Shown: positions 1 through 7,355 of the stretch, in pieces | Position numbering within the stretch: position 1 is the first letter of the stretch | Layout: each line of letters begins with the position of its first letter | Origin: an uncultured Clostridia bacterium | GTDB taxonomy: Bacteria; Bacillota; Clostridia; TANB77; CAG-508 | Reading direction: 5' to 3' | NCBI GenBank assembly: GCA_947632745.1 | Contig: CANRQH010000023.1 | Span: forward strand, 1-15,315 | Length of the DNA stretch: 15,315 bases | Notes under the pieces: generated by a model | What the model saw: only the letters and a program-made list of their open reading frames with translations | Databases searched by the model: none | What the model was told of the DNA's origin: nothing | Made by a program: the position numbers and the translations under genes

Positions 1-803
1 ACTTCTTTTCTTGTTGCATTTCCTTGTTCTCTCATAACCTCTGCATTAATTAAATAAGTCAAATTTATGTGTTTTTTTGCAAATGCTAAAGCATCTTCAA
101 TATTAGTTATTATGTCTTTATTGCAATCCAATGTATCCAAAATATAAACTCTCTTTGTGCCTTTAAAGGCAATACAAGTTATATAATTTTGAATTAAAAA
201 TTTTGTAGGATTTTTTGTAAAGAAAATAACCCCTGCATTTGTAAACATATATTTATTATTTACTTTTTCCAAACAATTCAAATTTATCAATAATTCTTCT
301 CTTTCTATTGTTTCGCTTGTATTAGATAATTTTAGAAAATTTTCATATGCATTTTCATTAAAGTCTTCTGGATATTTTGCTTTTTTATTAATCATTCTGT
401 CAAACTGTATTTTCCCACCATCTTCTAAATATTCTCTAATTTCATTTCTATTCATCTTTTGGCACATAGCACCTACTCTTAAATAATATCCATCACTTGA
501 AGAATATGGCTTATCATCTCCTTCTGGTACATTTACAACAATAACCTTATCTACTACTTCAATTTTCACATTTATTCTTGGCTCTATTTGACTTATTTGA
601 TTTTGTATGTTTGCTCTTTGATTATTAGATGTATCTGTACCAATAATATTACCATCATCATCTACACCAATTAATATTTTTCCACCCATACTATTAGCAA
701 ATGCAACTACTTCAACTGCAAATTTTTTACCTAAATTTTCTTTAAATTCTAAAGTATATCCTTCGCCTTGTTTTGCTAGTATTTTTAGTTCTTCTATTGT
801 CAT
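1..803 (-). CDS. AlbA_2-domain RecG-like transcriptional regulator, C-terminus off the left edge
   Basis: The first 267 residues are visible and the frame is still open at base 1. Residues 17-55 (EFKENLG, then VVAFANSMGG and ILIGVDDDG) are the core of the Schlafen/AlbA_2 fold. In this family it precedes a winged-helix region and a GHKL-like HATPase_c_4 domain (COG2865, often misnamed RecG helicase). Residues 188-250 (FTNAGVIFF, IAFKGT, then an acidic helix) match the segment just before that ATPase-like domain, which would begin past the edge. Members are thought to act as DNA-binding regulators; the target here is unknown. The ATG at 803 is preceded by AAAGGTGG with 5 nt spacing. A near-consensus promoter lies about 360 bp upstream, so the leader is long. 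The gene is divergent from the VirD4-like gene. The family is fairly sure; the function is not. Confidence 0.85.
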   Translation of the reverse strand, partial: MTIEELKILAKQGEGYTLEFKENLGKKFAVEVVAFANSMGGKILIGVDDDGNIIGTDTSNNQRANIQNQISQIEPRINVKIEVVDKVIVVNVPEGDDKPYSSSDGYYLRVGAMCQKMNRNEIREYLEDGGKIQFDRMINKKAKYPEDFNENAYENFLKLSNTSETIEREELLINLNCLEKVNNKYMFTNAGVIFFTKNPTKFLIQNYITCIAFKGTKRVYILDTLDCNKDIITNIEDALAFAKKHINLTYLINAEVMREQGNATRKE

Positions 804-824
804 TAATACCACCTTTCTAATTTT

Positions 825-839
825 GCAGACAGTGTCTAC
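825..839. promoter_or_regulatory. Imperfect 7-1-7 inverted repeat before the AlbA_2 gene (possible operator)
   Basis: The plus strand reads GCAGACA-G-TGTCTAC; six of seven arm positions pair. It ends 22 nt upstream of the start codon, immediately before the AAAGGTGG ribosome binding site, so a bound protein could block elongation or the site could be autoregulatory. The symmetry is visible; the role is inferred. Confidence 0.3.
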
Positions 840-1165
840 CAAATTGAATTGTTCTTTTATTAATTCGTACTATATCATAAAATTCAAAAATTTTCCATTA
901 AAATCCAAATTTTTAAATATATTTTTATTTTACATTCTCTTGAATAGTTTAATCGTATTCGTCCATATTTATTCAAATGTATTATCTTTTGTTCTCTTCT
1001 CATTTTTTAAATTTTTTCATCACAAATAGGTGAACCTAACTTATATTAAATGTTTGATTTTGCAATACTTTTAGTCCATTTTTTCGGAAAATCACGCAAC
1101 AAAAAAGTTTGAATTAAGTTTTTTTGAATAAAATTTTCTATGACTTAAAAGCAATTTGCATTTTT

Positions 1166-1195
1166 ATTATAATACCGTAATTTAAACTTTGTCAA
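1166..1195 (-). promoter_or_regulatory. Promoter of the AlbA_2 regulator gene
   Basis: On the minus strand the sequence is TTGACA, an 18-bp spacer, then TATAAT: perfect sigma-A hexamers with a spacer one base longer than optimal. Transcription would begin near 1159, giving a leader of about 355 nt before the AlbA_2 start codon. Confidence 0.7.
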
Positions 1196-1234
1196 CAGTT
1201 AACGTAAATTTTTCAAAAATTTTTGCCATTTCTC

Positions 1235-1263
1235 TTGTAATTTTTGCTAATTTGTAGGATAAT
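1235..1263 (+). promoter_or_regulatory. Promoter of the VirD4-like gene
   Basis: TTGTAA, a 17-bp spacer and GATAAT form a moderate sigma-A promoter, with a leader of about 38 nt to the ATG. Its -35 box lies 40 bp from the -35 box of the opposite promoter, so one regulator could control both genes. Confidence 0.55.
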
Positions 1264-1307
1264 ATAAGGGAGTATGAAAATATTTAAAATATAAGAGGGA
1301 TTAATAT

Positions 1308-3689
1308 ATGATGAAATTAATAGATAAATTATTGAAAAAGTTAAATGTAAATAGAAATACATTTTTTACATATATATTAACTTTAATTACTTTTTACATA
1401 TGTATAGATAGAGTTGTAGAAATGTTACTTATGATATTTACCGGAGTGTCTACATCGTATTGGGGACCTATTAAATATACTTTAGCACTAGCTTGTCCTG
1501 CTTTTGCTTTTGCATTTTCACCTAAGTCAAGCTTTTCAGACAACAGAAGCAAAAAAGTTACATTATTTTATATGTATGCAATTGCAATATACATAATTGT
1601 AATTTCAATGTTTACACAATGGTTAAATGCTGGGCTTTGGGTATTATTTTTATCAGTTCCAAACTATAGCAATATAATTACAGAATTTCCTACAATGGTA
1701 AAACATGCTTTCCAAGCTGTAGCATTATATCTACCTTTAACAACTTTCTACCCATTTATAGTTCAAAAACTAATTATGCAAGTTGATGACTCTAAAGAAA
1801 GGTCAAGGTCAATATGGGACTACACTGGAATCGACTTATCAGACCCAACAGTAAAACACAATTCTTATATGTGTGATGTATCATTTGTTTATGATTATTA
1901 TACAGGTAAAAAAGTAGTATACGGGGAAACTTCAAGATATAGATCGCTTCTTGTATGTGGTAGTTCTGGAACAGGAAAAACCGCAAGAGTATTTGAACCA
2001 ATGATTGCACAGGATATAGAAAGAAAATTCTTCTTCGAAGAAACTTCAAAAGAATTAGGTTTTACAGCTTTAAAAACAGGAATAGCAACACTTCCTTACG
2101 TATATAGTAATGAATATTTAAATAAAAACTTTAACCTAAACATGCTTACCCCAGCATTTGGAAAAGAAACATTATACAATACATTTATGAAAAAAATGTT
2201 ACTTGCAACTTCTCCAAAATATATTTATAAAAATATGGGATTAACATATCTTTCTCCAGATGATGAAAGTATATCAAGAATGATAGATGTTTGCGATAAC
2301 TATAATGTACCTTATACATTAATAGACCCTCTTAATACTGCAAACTCTACTGGTCTAAATCCTTTTATATATGATGACCCAAATAAAATTGCAGTAACAA
2401 TTTCTTCTACATTAAATGGAATAAAATCGCCAGATAGTGATAACTATTCAGAAGATACTGTAATTCAAATTTTAGAGAATTTAACTATTTTACTAAAACT
2501 TGTTTATCCAAAAATGAACGATGGAGTTCTTCCAAATATGGAAGATTTGCTAAAGCTTTTAAATAATTTTACATTAGTAGAAAAAATGTGTGAAATCTTG
2601 AAAACAGATGATGAACTAGTAGAAGAATATTCAATGCAAATTCAATTTTTTGAACATAACTTTTTCCCTAACAGCCGTGGATTAGAAAATATGGAAAAAT
2701 ATGCATTCTATATTGCAGGAAGATTAGAAAATCTACTTCGTTCTTCTAAAATAAAAAGTATATTATGTAACAGACACAATAACATAGATTTTGATGCTGC
2801 TTTAAAAAACGGAGAATTTATATTTATTTGTACTCGTCGTGGAGATTCAGGTAAATTTGCAAGCAGAGCTTTAGGATTATTTTACTTACTTTCTATGCAA
2901 AATGCAGTACTTCGTAGACCTGGAAATGAAAAAACTCGTATACCTCATTACTTATATATAGATGAATTTCCAGATTATCATACAAAAGATACAGAAACAA
3001 TATTTACAATGTACAGAAAATATTGTGTTGGAACTACAATCTCTGCACAAAGTATAGGAATGTTTGGTACATCTGGTGTTTCAAGTATTGAATATGACAA
3101 AGGTAACAACGAAGCAGTTGCAAAATTTAATAGTACAATACTTTCAAACTGCTCAAGTAAGGTATTTACCGGTGGTGCCGCACCTATTGACGAATTACAA
3201 TGGTGGCAGAAAGAAATTGGTAAGTGGAAGCAATGGCAATATACTCGTGATTTTAGTGAAAAAACAGGCGCTATGGAACCTGGTTACAAAGGCGTAAAAT
3301 ATGATTATATGGATAAGGTTTTTGCAGGAAATATGCAATTCTTCCCTGATGATGGTTGTGCATACAAAATAGTTACTGACAGTGGTAGACCAACTAATAG
3401 TGAGGGAATTATAAATCTTATGTCATCTAAATATAAAGAAAAACATAAAGGAAAAAATCACGATTTTGCAAAATATATTAATCCATCTGGAACTTCAGAT
3501 ACTTCTAGTTATGATGAAGGTTCTAAAAAGTCAAAAAGGTTTAACCCAAAAAAAGCAATTCAAGAAAATACCAGTAACGATGAAATAGATCCTATAGCTT
3601 CTAATACATCGTCTAAGTACATATTTGATAATGAAGATGCTATTGTGGTTAATTTTAAGAAAAATGATAATGATGATGATACAGAGTAA
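1308..3689 (+). CDS. VirD4/TraG-like type IV coupling ATPase, membrane-anchored, solitary
   Basis: A 793-residue P-loop ATPase of the VirD4/TraG coupling-protein superfamily. In conjugation such proteins form membrane hexamers that deliver relaxase-DNA or protein substrates to the secretion channel. The N-terminus carries four or five hydrophobic segments (about 18-46, 52-72, 83-103, 106-117 and 132-157). Walker A is GSSGTGKT at 218-225. Walker B is YLYIDEF at 548-554 (D552, E553), followed by a TTISAQS motif ending near 582. An IDPLNTANSTGLNPF segment (339-353) fits the VirD4 family. Residues 720-793 are polar, likely disordered and acidic at the end, as in tails that bind substrates. The ATG at 1308 follows AGAGGGA at 7 nt; the ATG at 1311 is an alternative. 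The gene has its own promoter and terminator. No relaxase, VirB4 or VirB6 gene is nearby, so the partner system is elsewhere or absent. Confidence 0.88.
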   Translation: MMKLIDKLLKKLNVNRNTFFTYILTLITFYICIDRVVEMLLMIFTGVSTSYWGPIKYTLALACPAFAFAFSPKSSFSDNRSKKVTLFYMYAIAIYIIVISMFTQWLNAGLWVLFLSVPNYSNIITEFPTMVKHAFQAVALYLPLTTFYPFIVQKLIMQVDDSKERSRSIWDYTGIDLSDPTVKHNSYMCDVSFVYDYYTGKKVVYGETSRYRSLLVCGSSGTGKTARVFEPMIAQDIERKFFFEETSKELGFTALKTGIATLPYVYSNEYLNKNFNLNMLTPAFGKETLYNTFMKKMLLATSPKYIYKNMGLTYLSPDDESISRMIDVCDNYNVPYTLIDPLNTANSTGLNPFIYDDPNKIAVTISSTLNGIKSPDSDNYSEDTVIQILENLTILLKLVYPKMNDGVLPNMEDLLKLLNNFTLVEKMCEILKTDDELVEEYSMQIQFFEHNFFPNSRGLENMEKYAFYIAGRLENLLRSSKIKSILCNRHNNIDFDAALKNGEFIFICTRRGDSGKFASRALGLFYLLSMQNAVLRRPGNEKTRIPHYLYIDEFPDYHTKDTETIFTMYRKYCVGTTISAQSIGMFGTSGVSSIEYDKGNNEAVAKFNSTILSNCSSKVFTGGAAPIDELQWWQKEIGKWKQWQYTRDFSEKTGAMEPGYKGVKYDYMDKVFAGNMQFFPDDGCAYKIVTDSGRPTNSEGIINLMSSKYKEKHKGKNHDFAKYINPSGTSDTSSYDEGSKKSKRFNPKKAIQENTSNDEIDPIASNTSSKYIFDNEDAIVVNFKKNDNDDDTE

Positions 3690-3720
3690 AACGGAAAGGA
3701 GATTTCTCCTTTCCGTTTTT
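3688..3720. terminator. Strong hairpin terminator after the VirD4-like gene, probably bidirectional
   Basis: Arms 3688-3702 and 3705-3719 pair perfectly (14 bp, with a four-base loop once the closing pair opens) and run into T5. The stem begins within the stop codon. On the minus strand the hairpin is followed by TTTT, and no other terminator is seen 3' of the leftward ArsP_2 gene, so it probably serves both convergent genes. Confidence 0.9.
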
Positions 3721-3768
3721 AATTGAATTTTTTATCTTTTTCTATCATTTGTATCTTTAGCGATTTTT

Positions 3769-4626
3769 TTAATTAATAAAATTTAACATTTGCATTCCCC
3801 ATCCTGAAATAACTCCAATTACATATAAAAGACCTACAATACTCAAATTTTCTTTTAAATTTTTCTTGTTTATTCTAAACAATACTATTAATCCTACACC
3901 AGCACCTGTAAGTAATCCTGCAATTAATGATGCCATATTAAATACATTCTTTAAGTAAAGGTTAGTTATTAATACAGATGCAGCACAATTTGGAATTAAC
4001 CCTATTAGACTTGATATAACAGGTCCTAAAGCACTGTTAGTTTGTATAAAGGTTTCTATTTTGTCTTCTCCAACTAGCCAAATTATAATATTTATAATTA
4101 AAGTTATTACAAAAATATATATTATAATGTTTAAAGTATGTTTTAAACTTGATTTTAAAATTCCATCTTCATGGCAATGACAATGTTCTTGTTCACACAA
4201 ATCTATTTCTTCTTTAGGTTCTTTGTTTTTAGTTAAAATATTATATATAAAATCTATTAAAAATCCAAAAAATATTCCTAAAACCAATTTTATAGCAAGT
4301 ATTTTTAAAATTGTACTTATAGGTACTGCTTCAGATAAAAATATTGGTATCATTTCATCAGATGTTGATAAATATACTGCCATTAATGTTCCAATAGAGA
4401 TAAGTCTTCCTCTATAAAGGTTAGTAGCGGACGCTGAAAATCCACATTGAGGTATTATTCCCACTAAACCACCAAAGAATGGTCCAAATTTCCCTGCTTT
4501 TTTTATTTTGTCTTTTAAATTTTCACTTGTTTTATTTTCAATGTATTCCATTAATAAATATGTTAAAAATAAAAATGGTAATAATTTTATTGTATCTATT
4601 AAGGTTTCCTGCAATATTTGAAGCAT
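3769..4626 (-). CDS. ArsP_2-family heavy-metal efflux membrane protein
   Basis: A 285-residue polytopic membrane protein resembling the PF11449 family (putative 10-TM heavy-metal exporters, annotated as arsenic efflux proteins). The two halves are an internal duplication: GP...GLVGIIPQC (48-61) and GP...SLIGLIPNC (201-214), each followed by a TNLY segment (68-71 and 221-224). The paired G-x-I-P-[QN]-C motifs probably sit in the transport path. Between the halves is a cytoplasmic or periplasmic loop with a Cys/His cluster (C144, H148, C149, H150, C151, H152) that could bind metal. The start follows AGGAGAAGG. The gene has its own promoter in the gap after the histidine kinase gene and ends facing the shared terminator. 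The substrate (arsenite, manganese or another ion) cannot be read from the sequence. Confidence 0.75.
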   Translation of the reverse strand: MLQILQETLIDTIKLLPFLFLTYLLMEYIENKTSENLKDKIKKAGKFGPFFGGLVGIIPQCGFSASATNLYRGRLISIGTLMAVYLSTSDEMIPIFLSEAVPISTILKILAIKLVLGIFFGFLIDFIYNILTKNKEPKEEIDLCEQEHCHCHEDGILKSSLKHTLNIIIYIFVITLIINIIIWLVGEDKIETFIQTNSALGPVISSLIGLIPNCAASVLITNLYLKNVFNMASLIAGLLTGAGVGLIVLFRINKKNLKENLSIVGLLYVIGVISGWGMQMLNFIN

Positions 4627-4663
4627 GACCTTCTCCTTTCCATAATTTTAATATATAAGCTAA

Positions 4664-4672
4664 ATTGTACCA
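4664..4672 (-). promoter_or_regulatory. Alternative extended -10 element before the ArsP_2 gene
   Basis: The minus strand reads TG-G-TACAAT, an extended -10 without a usable -35. It would start transcription about 31 nt before the ATG. It may act alone or together with the upstream promoter at 4697-4725. Confidence 0.35.
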
Positions 4673-4696
4673 TTATTTATATATATTTTTTTACCA

Positions 4697-4725
4697 TATA
4701 TATTTTAAGATATATTTTAAGTCAA
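4697..4725 (-). promoter_or_regulatory. Promoter of the ArsP_2-family gene
   Basis: TTGACT, a 17-bp spacer and TATATA on the minus strand. It starts only a few bases after the histidine kinase stop codon, so the exporter can be transcribed separately from the mur-kinase cluster. A tandem 12-bp repeat fills nearly the whole core. Confidence 0.5.
4698..4721. repeat. Perfect tandem 12-bp repeat inside the ArsP_2 promoter
   Basis: The unit ATATATTTTAAG occurs twice without a gap (4698-4709 and 4710-4721), spanning from the -10 to the edge of the -35. This placement suits a repressor site, for example for a metal sensor. The composition is AT-rich, so chance duplication remains possible. Confidence 0.5.
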
Positions 4726-4731
4726 AGTTCC

Positions 4732-6063
4732 TTATTTCTTTGTAGGAACTTTTATTACAACCTCTGTTCCTTTTCCTACTTCACTTTTTATATCTATACT
4801 TCCACCATTTTTATCTAAAATTTCTTTTGCTATAGAAAGTCCTAAGCCTGTACCTCCATATTCTCTACTTCTTGCTTTATCTACCCTATAAAAACGCTCA
4901 AATATTCTATCTAAGTCTTCTTTTGGAATTCCAATTCCATTATCAATTATTTTTATATATGCGTCATTATATACAAAACCTACATATATTTTAATTAATC
5001 CACCATTTGGAGTGTATTTTATACTATTTGTTAAAATATTTAGTACCACTCTTTCTATATCATCTTTGTCAGCATATACTGGTGGAACATCTGCTGTTAC
5101 AAAATTTTCTACTTGGTGATTTTTCTTTTTTATTTCTATTGCAAGTTTTTCTTGGCTTTCTTTTACCATTTTTCCAAGGTCAAAACTTTCTTTTCTTACT
5201 CTCTTTTTGTTATTATCAATTCTTGAAAGCTCTAATAAATCTGTAACAAGTCTTGCCATACGTCTTGCTTCTCCCGCAATTACTCCTAAAAATTCTTTCT
5301 GCGTTCCTTCGTCATACTCTCCTTCTAAAAGTGTGTCTGCATATCCCATAATTGATGTTATAGGTGTTTTTAATTCATGTGATACATCCGCTACAAACTC
5401 TTTTCTCATGTTGTCTAGTCTTTCATGTTCTATTGTGTCTGGAATAAATGCAATTACCCCTATTGGAATATCCTGCTTGTCCCTAAATGGAGAAAATAAA
5501 ACATCTAATGTATATTCTCCAACATTAACCTTTTGAGTCGTTGATGTCCAGTTGTCTAAATATATTATTTTTTCCATATTTATGTTTTTATCATATTTAT
5601 GGAAAATGTCTTCAAATGAATTATCCTCAGGAGAAATTTTAAGTAATTTTCTAGCTGATGGATTTATTAATGCAATTTTCCCATCTCTATTAAACACTAT
5701 TATTCCCTCTGTTGTGTGTAATATAATTTTTCTCATTTCTATTTGTTCAGTAGATTTTTCATCATCTTTGCTTTTTAAATATTTATTTAATGGATACACT
5801 ATAACTCTTGACATATATATACTTAAAACTATTGCAATTAATACAAAAGCTATACATGAAGCAATTAGTATTATATAAACATTTTTAGAAAGTGCTTCTA
5901 AGTACATATCCACTTCTTGAACACTTACAATTGCTGAACTTTCTATTCCATTGTGAATTTCTATAATATTATATTGTAATGCTAACCCCAATCCTATTAA
6001 AATAATAATTTCAGTAATAAATATAACTAAAACTATTTTAAGTGGTGTATTTTTCTTAAACAA
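4732..6063 (-). CDS. PhoR/WalK-like sensor histidine kinase without adjacent response regulator
   Basis: A 443-residue membrane kinase. Two transmembrane segments (about 8-30 and 62-85) flank a short extracytoplasmic stretch of about 30 residues, too small for a large sensor domain. A PAS domain follows (about 110-210: TEGIIVFNRDGKIALIN). The HisKA motif FVADVSHELKTP has its phosphoacceptor at H229. The HATPase domain shows the N box (LNILTNSIKYT, N346), the G1 box DNGIGIP (374-380), the F box FERFYRVDKARSR and the G2 box GGTGLGLSIA (403-412). All catalytic motifs are intact. The start codon is TTG at 6063-6061, placed 8 nt after AGAGGG; no ATG fits. It lies 85 nt after murG with no clear terminator between, so it is probably cotranscribed with the mur genes. 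PhoR and WalK kinases normally pair with a gene just upstream; none is here, so the partner is elsewhere. Confidence 0.88.
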   Translation of the reverse strand: MFKKNTPLKIVLVIFITEIIILIGLGLALQYNIIEIHNGIESSAIVSVQEVDMYLEALSKNVYIILIASCIAFVLIAIVLSIYMSRVIVYPLNKYLKSKDDEKSTEQIEMRKIILHTTEGIIVFNRDGKIALINPSARKLLKISPEDNSFEDIFHKYDKNINMEKIIYLDNWTSTTQKVNVGEYTLDVLFSPFRDKQDIPIGVIAFIPDTIEHERLDNMRKEFVADVSHELKTPITSIMGYADTLLEGEYDEGTQKEFLGVIAGEARRMARLVTDLLELSRIDNNKKRVRKESFDLGKMVKESQEKLAIEIKKKNHQVENFVTADVPPVYADKDDIERVVLNILTNSIKYTPNGGLIKIYVGFVYNDAYIKIIDNGIGIPKEDLDRIFERFYRVDKARSREYGGTGLGLSIAKEILDKNGGSIDIKSEVGKGTEVVIKVPTKK

Positions 6064-6148
6064 ATTCTAATCCCTCTTTCTTTGTTCTTATTTTCATATT
6101 ATTTCTTTGTTTATTATCTATCTTTTATTATTTTACTCATAATGTTTT

Positions 6149-7264
6149 TTATTGTACTAATTTTTTTATTTCCTTCCAAATTTTATCTTCTACATTTGTA
6201 TTTGCTACTTTATGTGCACATTTTCCCATTTCAACACATTTTTCCTTATTTAAAACAATGTTTTCTATTTCATTATGTAATATATCCCCTGTAAGCTTGC
6301 TATTTTCAATAATTCTAGCTGCTCCAACCTTTTCTAAAACTTTTGCATTATACATTTGGTGGTTGTTGCTTACATTTGGAAGTGGTACTAATATTGATGG
6401 CTTACCTAAATTTGCAAGTTCTGTAATTGTCATAGCTCCACTTCTTGCAACTATAACATCTGCTACATTTTCTATTTCTTCCATATTGTATATGTAAGGA
6501 ACAATTTTACAATTTGGTATATTATTTATGTTTATGTTCTTTTTAGAAAGCGTACTTTTTATTATATCGTATTGTTTTGGGCCTGCTGCACACATTATTT
6601 GATAATTTTTGTTTTGACGACTTTCAATTATATTTATTAAGGCTTCATTTATTTTTTGAGCTCCTTGGCTTCCACCAAAAATTAAAACAATTGGTTTTAC
6701 TTCACTTAAACCTGCTGATTGAATTATTCTAATTTTTTCATTTATTCCATATTCGCGTTTTTTTATTTTTACTGGTGTTCCAGTAAATACTACATTTTTA
6801 CATTTTGTTATTCTTGATGCAACATCTTCAAAAGATACCAATATTGTATCTACTTTTTTAGATAACATCTGTACTGCTTTTCCTGGAAAAGCATTGCTTT
6901 CATGTAATATAACAGGGACATTGCTTGCCTTTGCTGCAATTACCACAGGTCCACATATATATCCACCTGTGCCTATTACTATATCTGGCTTAAATTCTTT
7001 TATAATTTTTTTCGCTTCTCCTATTCCTTTAAATGTTTTATACATTTTTTTCAAGTTATTTATTGATATTTTTTTGCTAAATCCATATGCTTCAATTGTC
7101 TTAAGTTCATATCCACTACGAGGAACTAAATCATTTTCTAATCCATGTGTTGTTCCAATAAAAATAATTTTACTGTCTTTTTCTTCTTGTTTTATTTTGT
7201 TTGCTATGGAAATGCCTGGATTAATATGCCCAGCAGTTCCTGCAGCGCTAATTAGAACTCTCAT
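6149..7264 (-). CDS. murG: MurG, lipid II synthesis GlcNAc transferase
   Basis: Transfers N-acetylglucosamine from UDP-GlcNAc to lipid I on the inner face of the membrane, giving lipid II. The 371-residue length is normal. The N-terminal domain has the GTAGHINPG loop (9-17, H13) that contacts the diphosphate, then VIGTGGY (96-102) and HESNAFPG (121-128). The C-terminal nucleotide-sugar domain has FGGSQGA (196-202) and RSGAMTITEL (274-283), with E282 at the usual UDP-GlcNAc-binding position. It lies 91 nt after ftsW and upstream of the kinase gene. The ribosome binding site AAAGGA is about 12 nt before the ATG, a little far. Confidence 0.95.
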   Translation of the reverse strand: MRVLISAAGTAGHINPGISIANKIKQEEKDSKIIFIGTTHGLENDLVPRSGYELKTIEAYGFSKKISINNLKKMYKTFKGIGEAKKIIKEFKPDIVIGTGGYICGPVVIAAKASNVPVILHESNAFPGKAVQMLSKKVDTILVSFEDVASRITKCKNVVFTGTPVKIKKREYGINEKIRIIQSAGLSEVKPIVLIFGGSQGAQKINEALINIIESRQNKNYQIMCAAGPKQYDIIKSTLSKKNININNIPNCKIVPYIYNMEEIENVADVIVARSGAMTITELANLGKPSILVPLPNVSNNHQMYNAKVLEKVGAARIIENSKLTGDILHNEIENIVLNKEKCVEMGKCAHKVANTNVEDKIWKEIKKLVQ

Positions 7265-7355
7265 TTATAAAATCTATCCTTTCTTTTTATTATTAGTTAG
7301 CAGCACTTACTAAATAAAAGTTTATATTTATATATTTTTTCGTTATCTCCATTTG

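Larger units (their letters stand above)
804..1307. other. Divergent intergenic region of about 500 bp
   Basis: This region holds the promoters of both flanking genes, in its right third, and a leader of roughly 355 nt for the leftward regulator. The leader is AT-rich and has no convincing open frame, riboswitch or terminator. Two short inverted repeats stand out: an imperfect one at 825-839 just upstream of the regulator's ribosome binding site, and TAGGT-GA-ACCTA at 1027-1038. A frame with a TTG start at 823-1029 on the plus strand is hydrophobic, low in complexity, has no ribosome binding site, and was not accepted. Confidence 0.6.

Noticed and set aside
823..1029. 68-codon hydrophobic frame on the plus strand
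   Set aside because: TTG start with no ribosome binding site, low-complexity F/L/I-rich product, and it lies antisense to the predicted leader of the AlbA_2 gene.
3004..3300. 77-codon plus-strand frame inside the VirD4-like gene
   Set aside because: It is a shadow in another frame of a conserved ATPase coding region.
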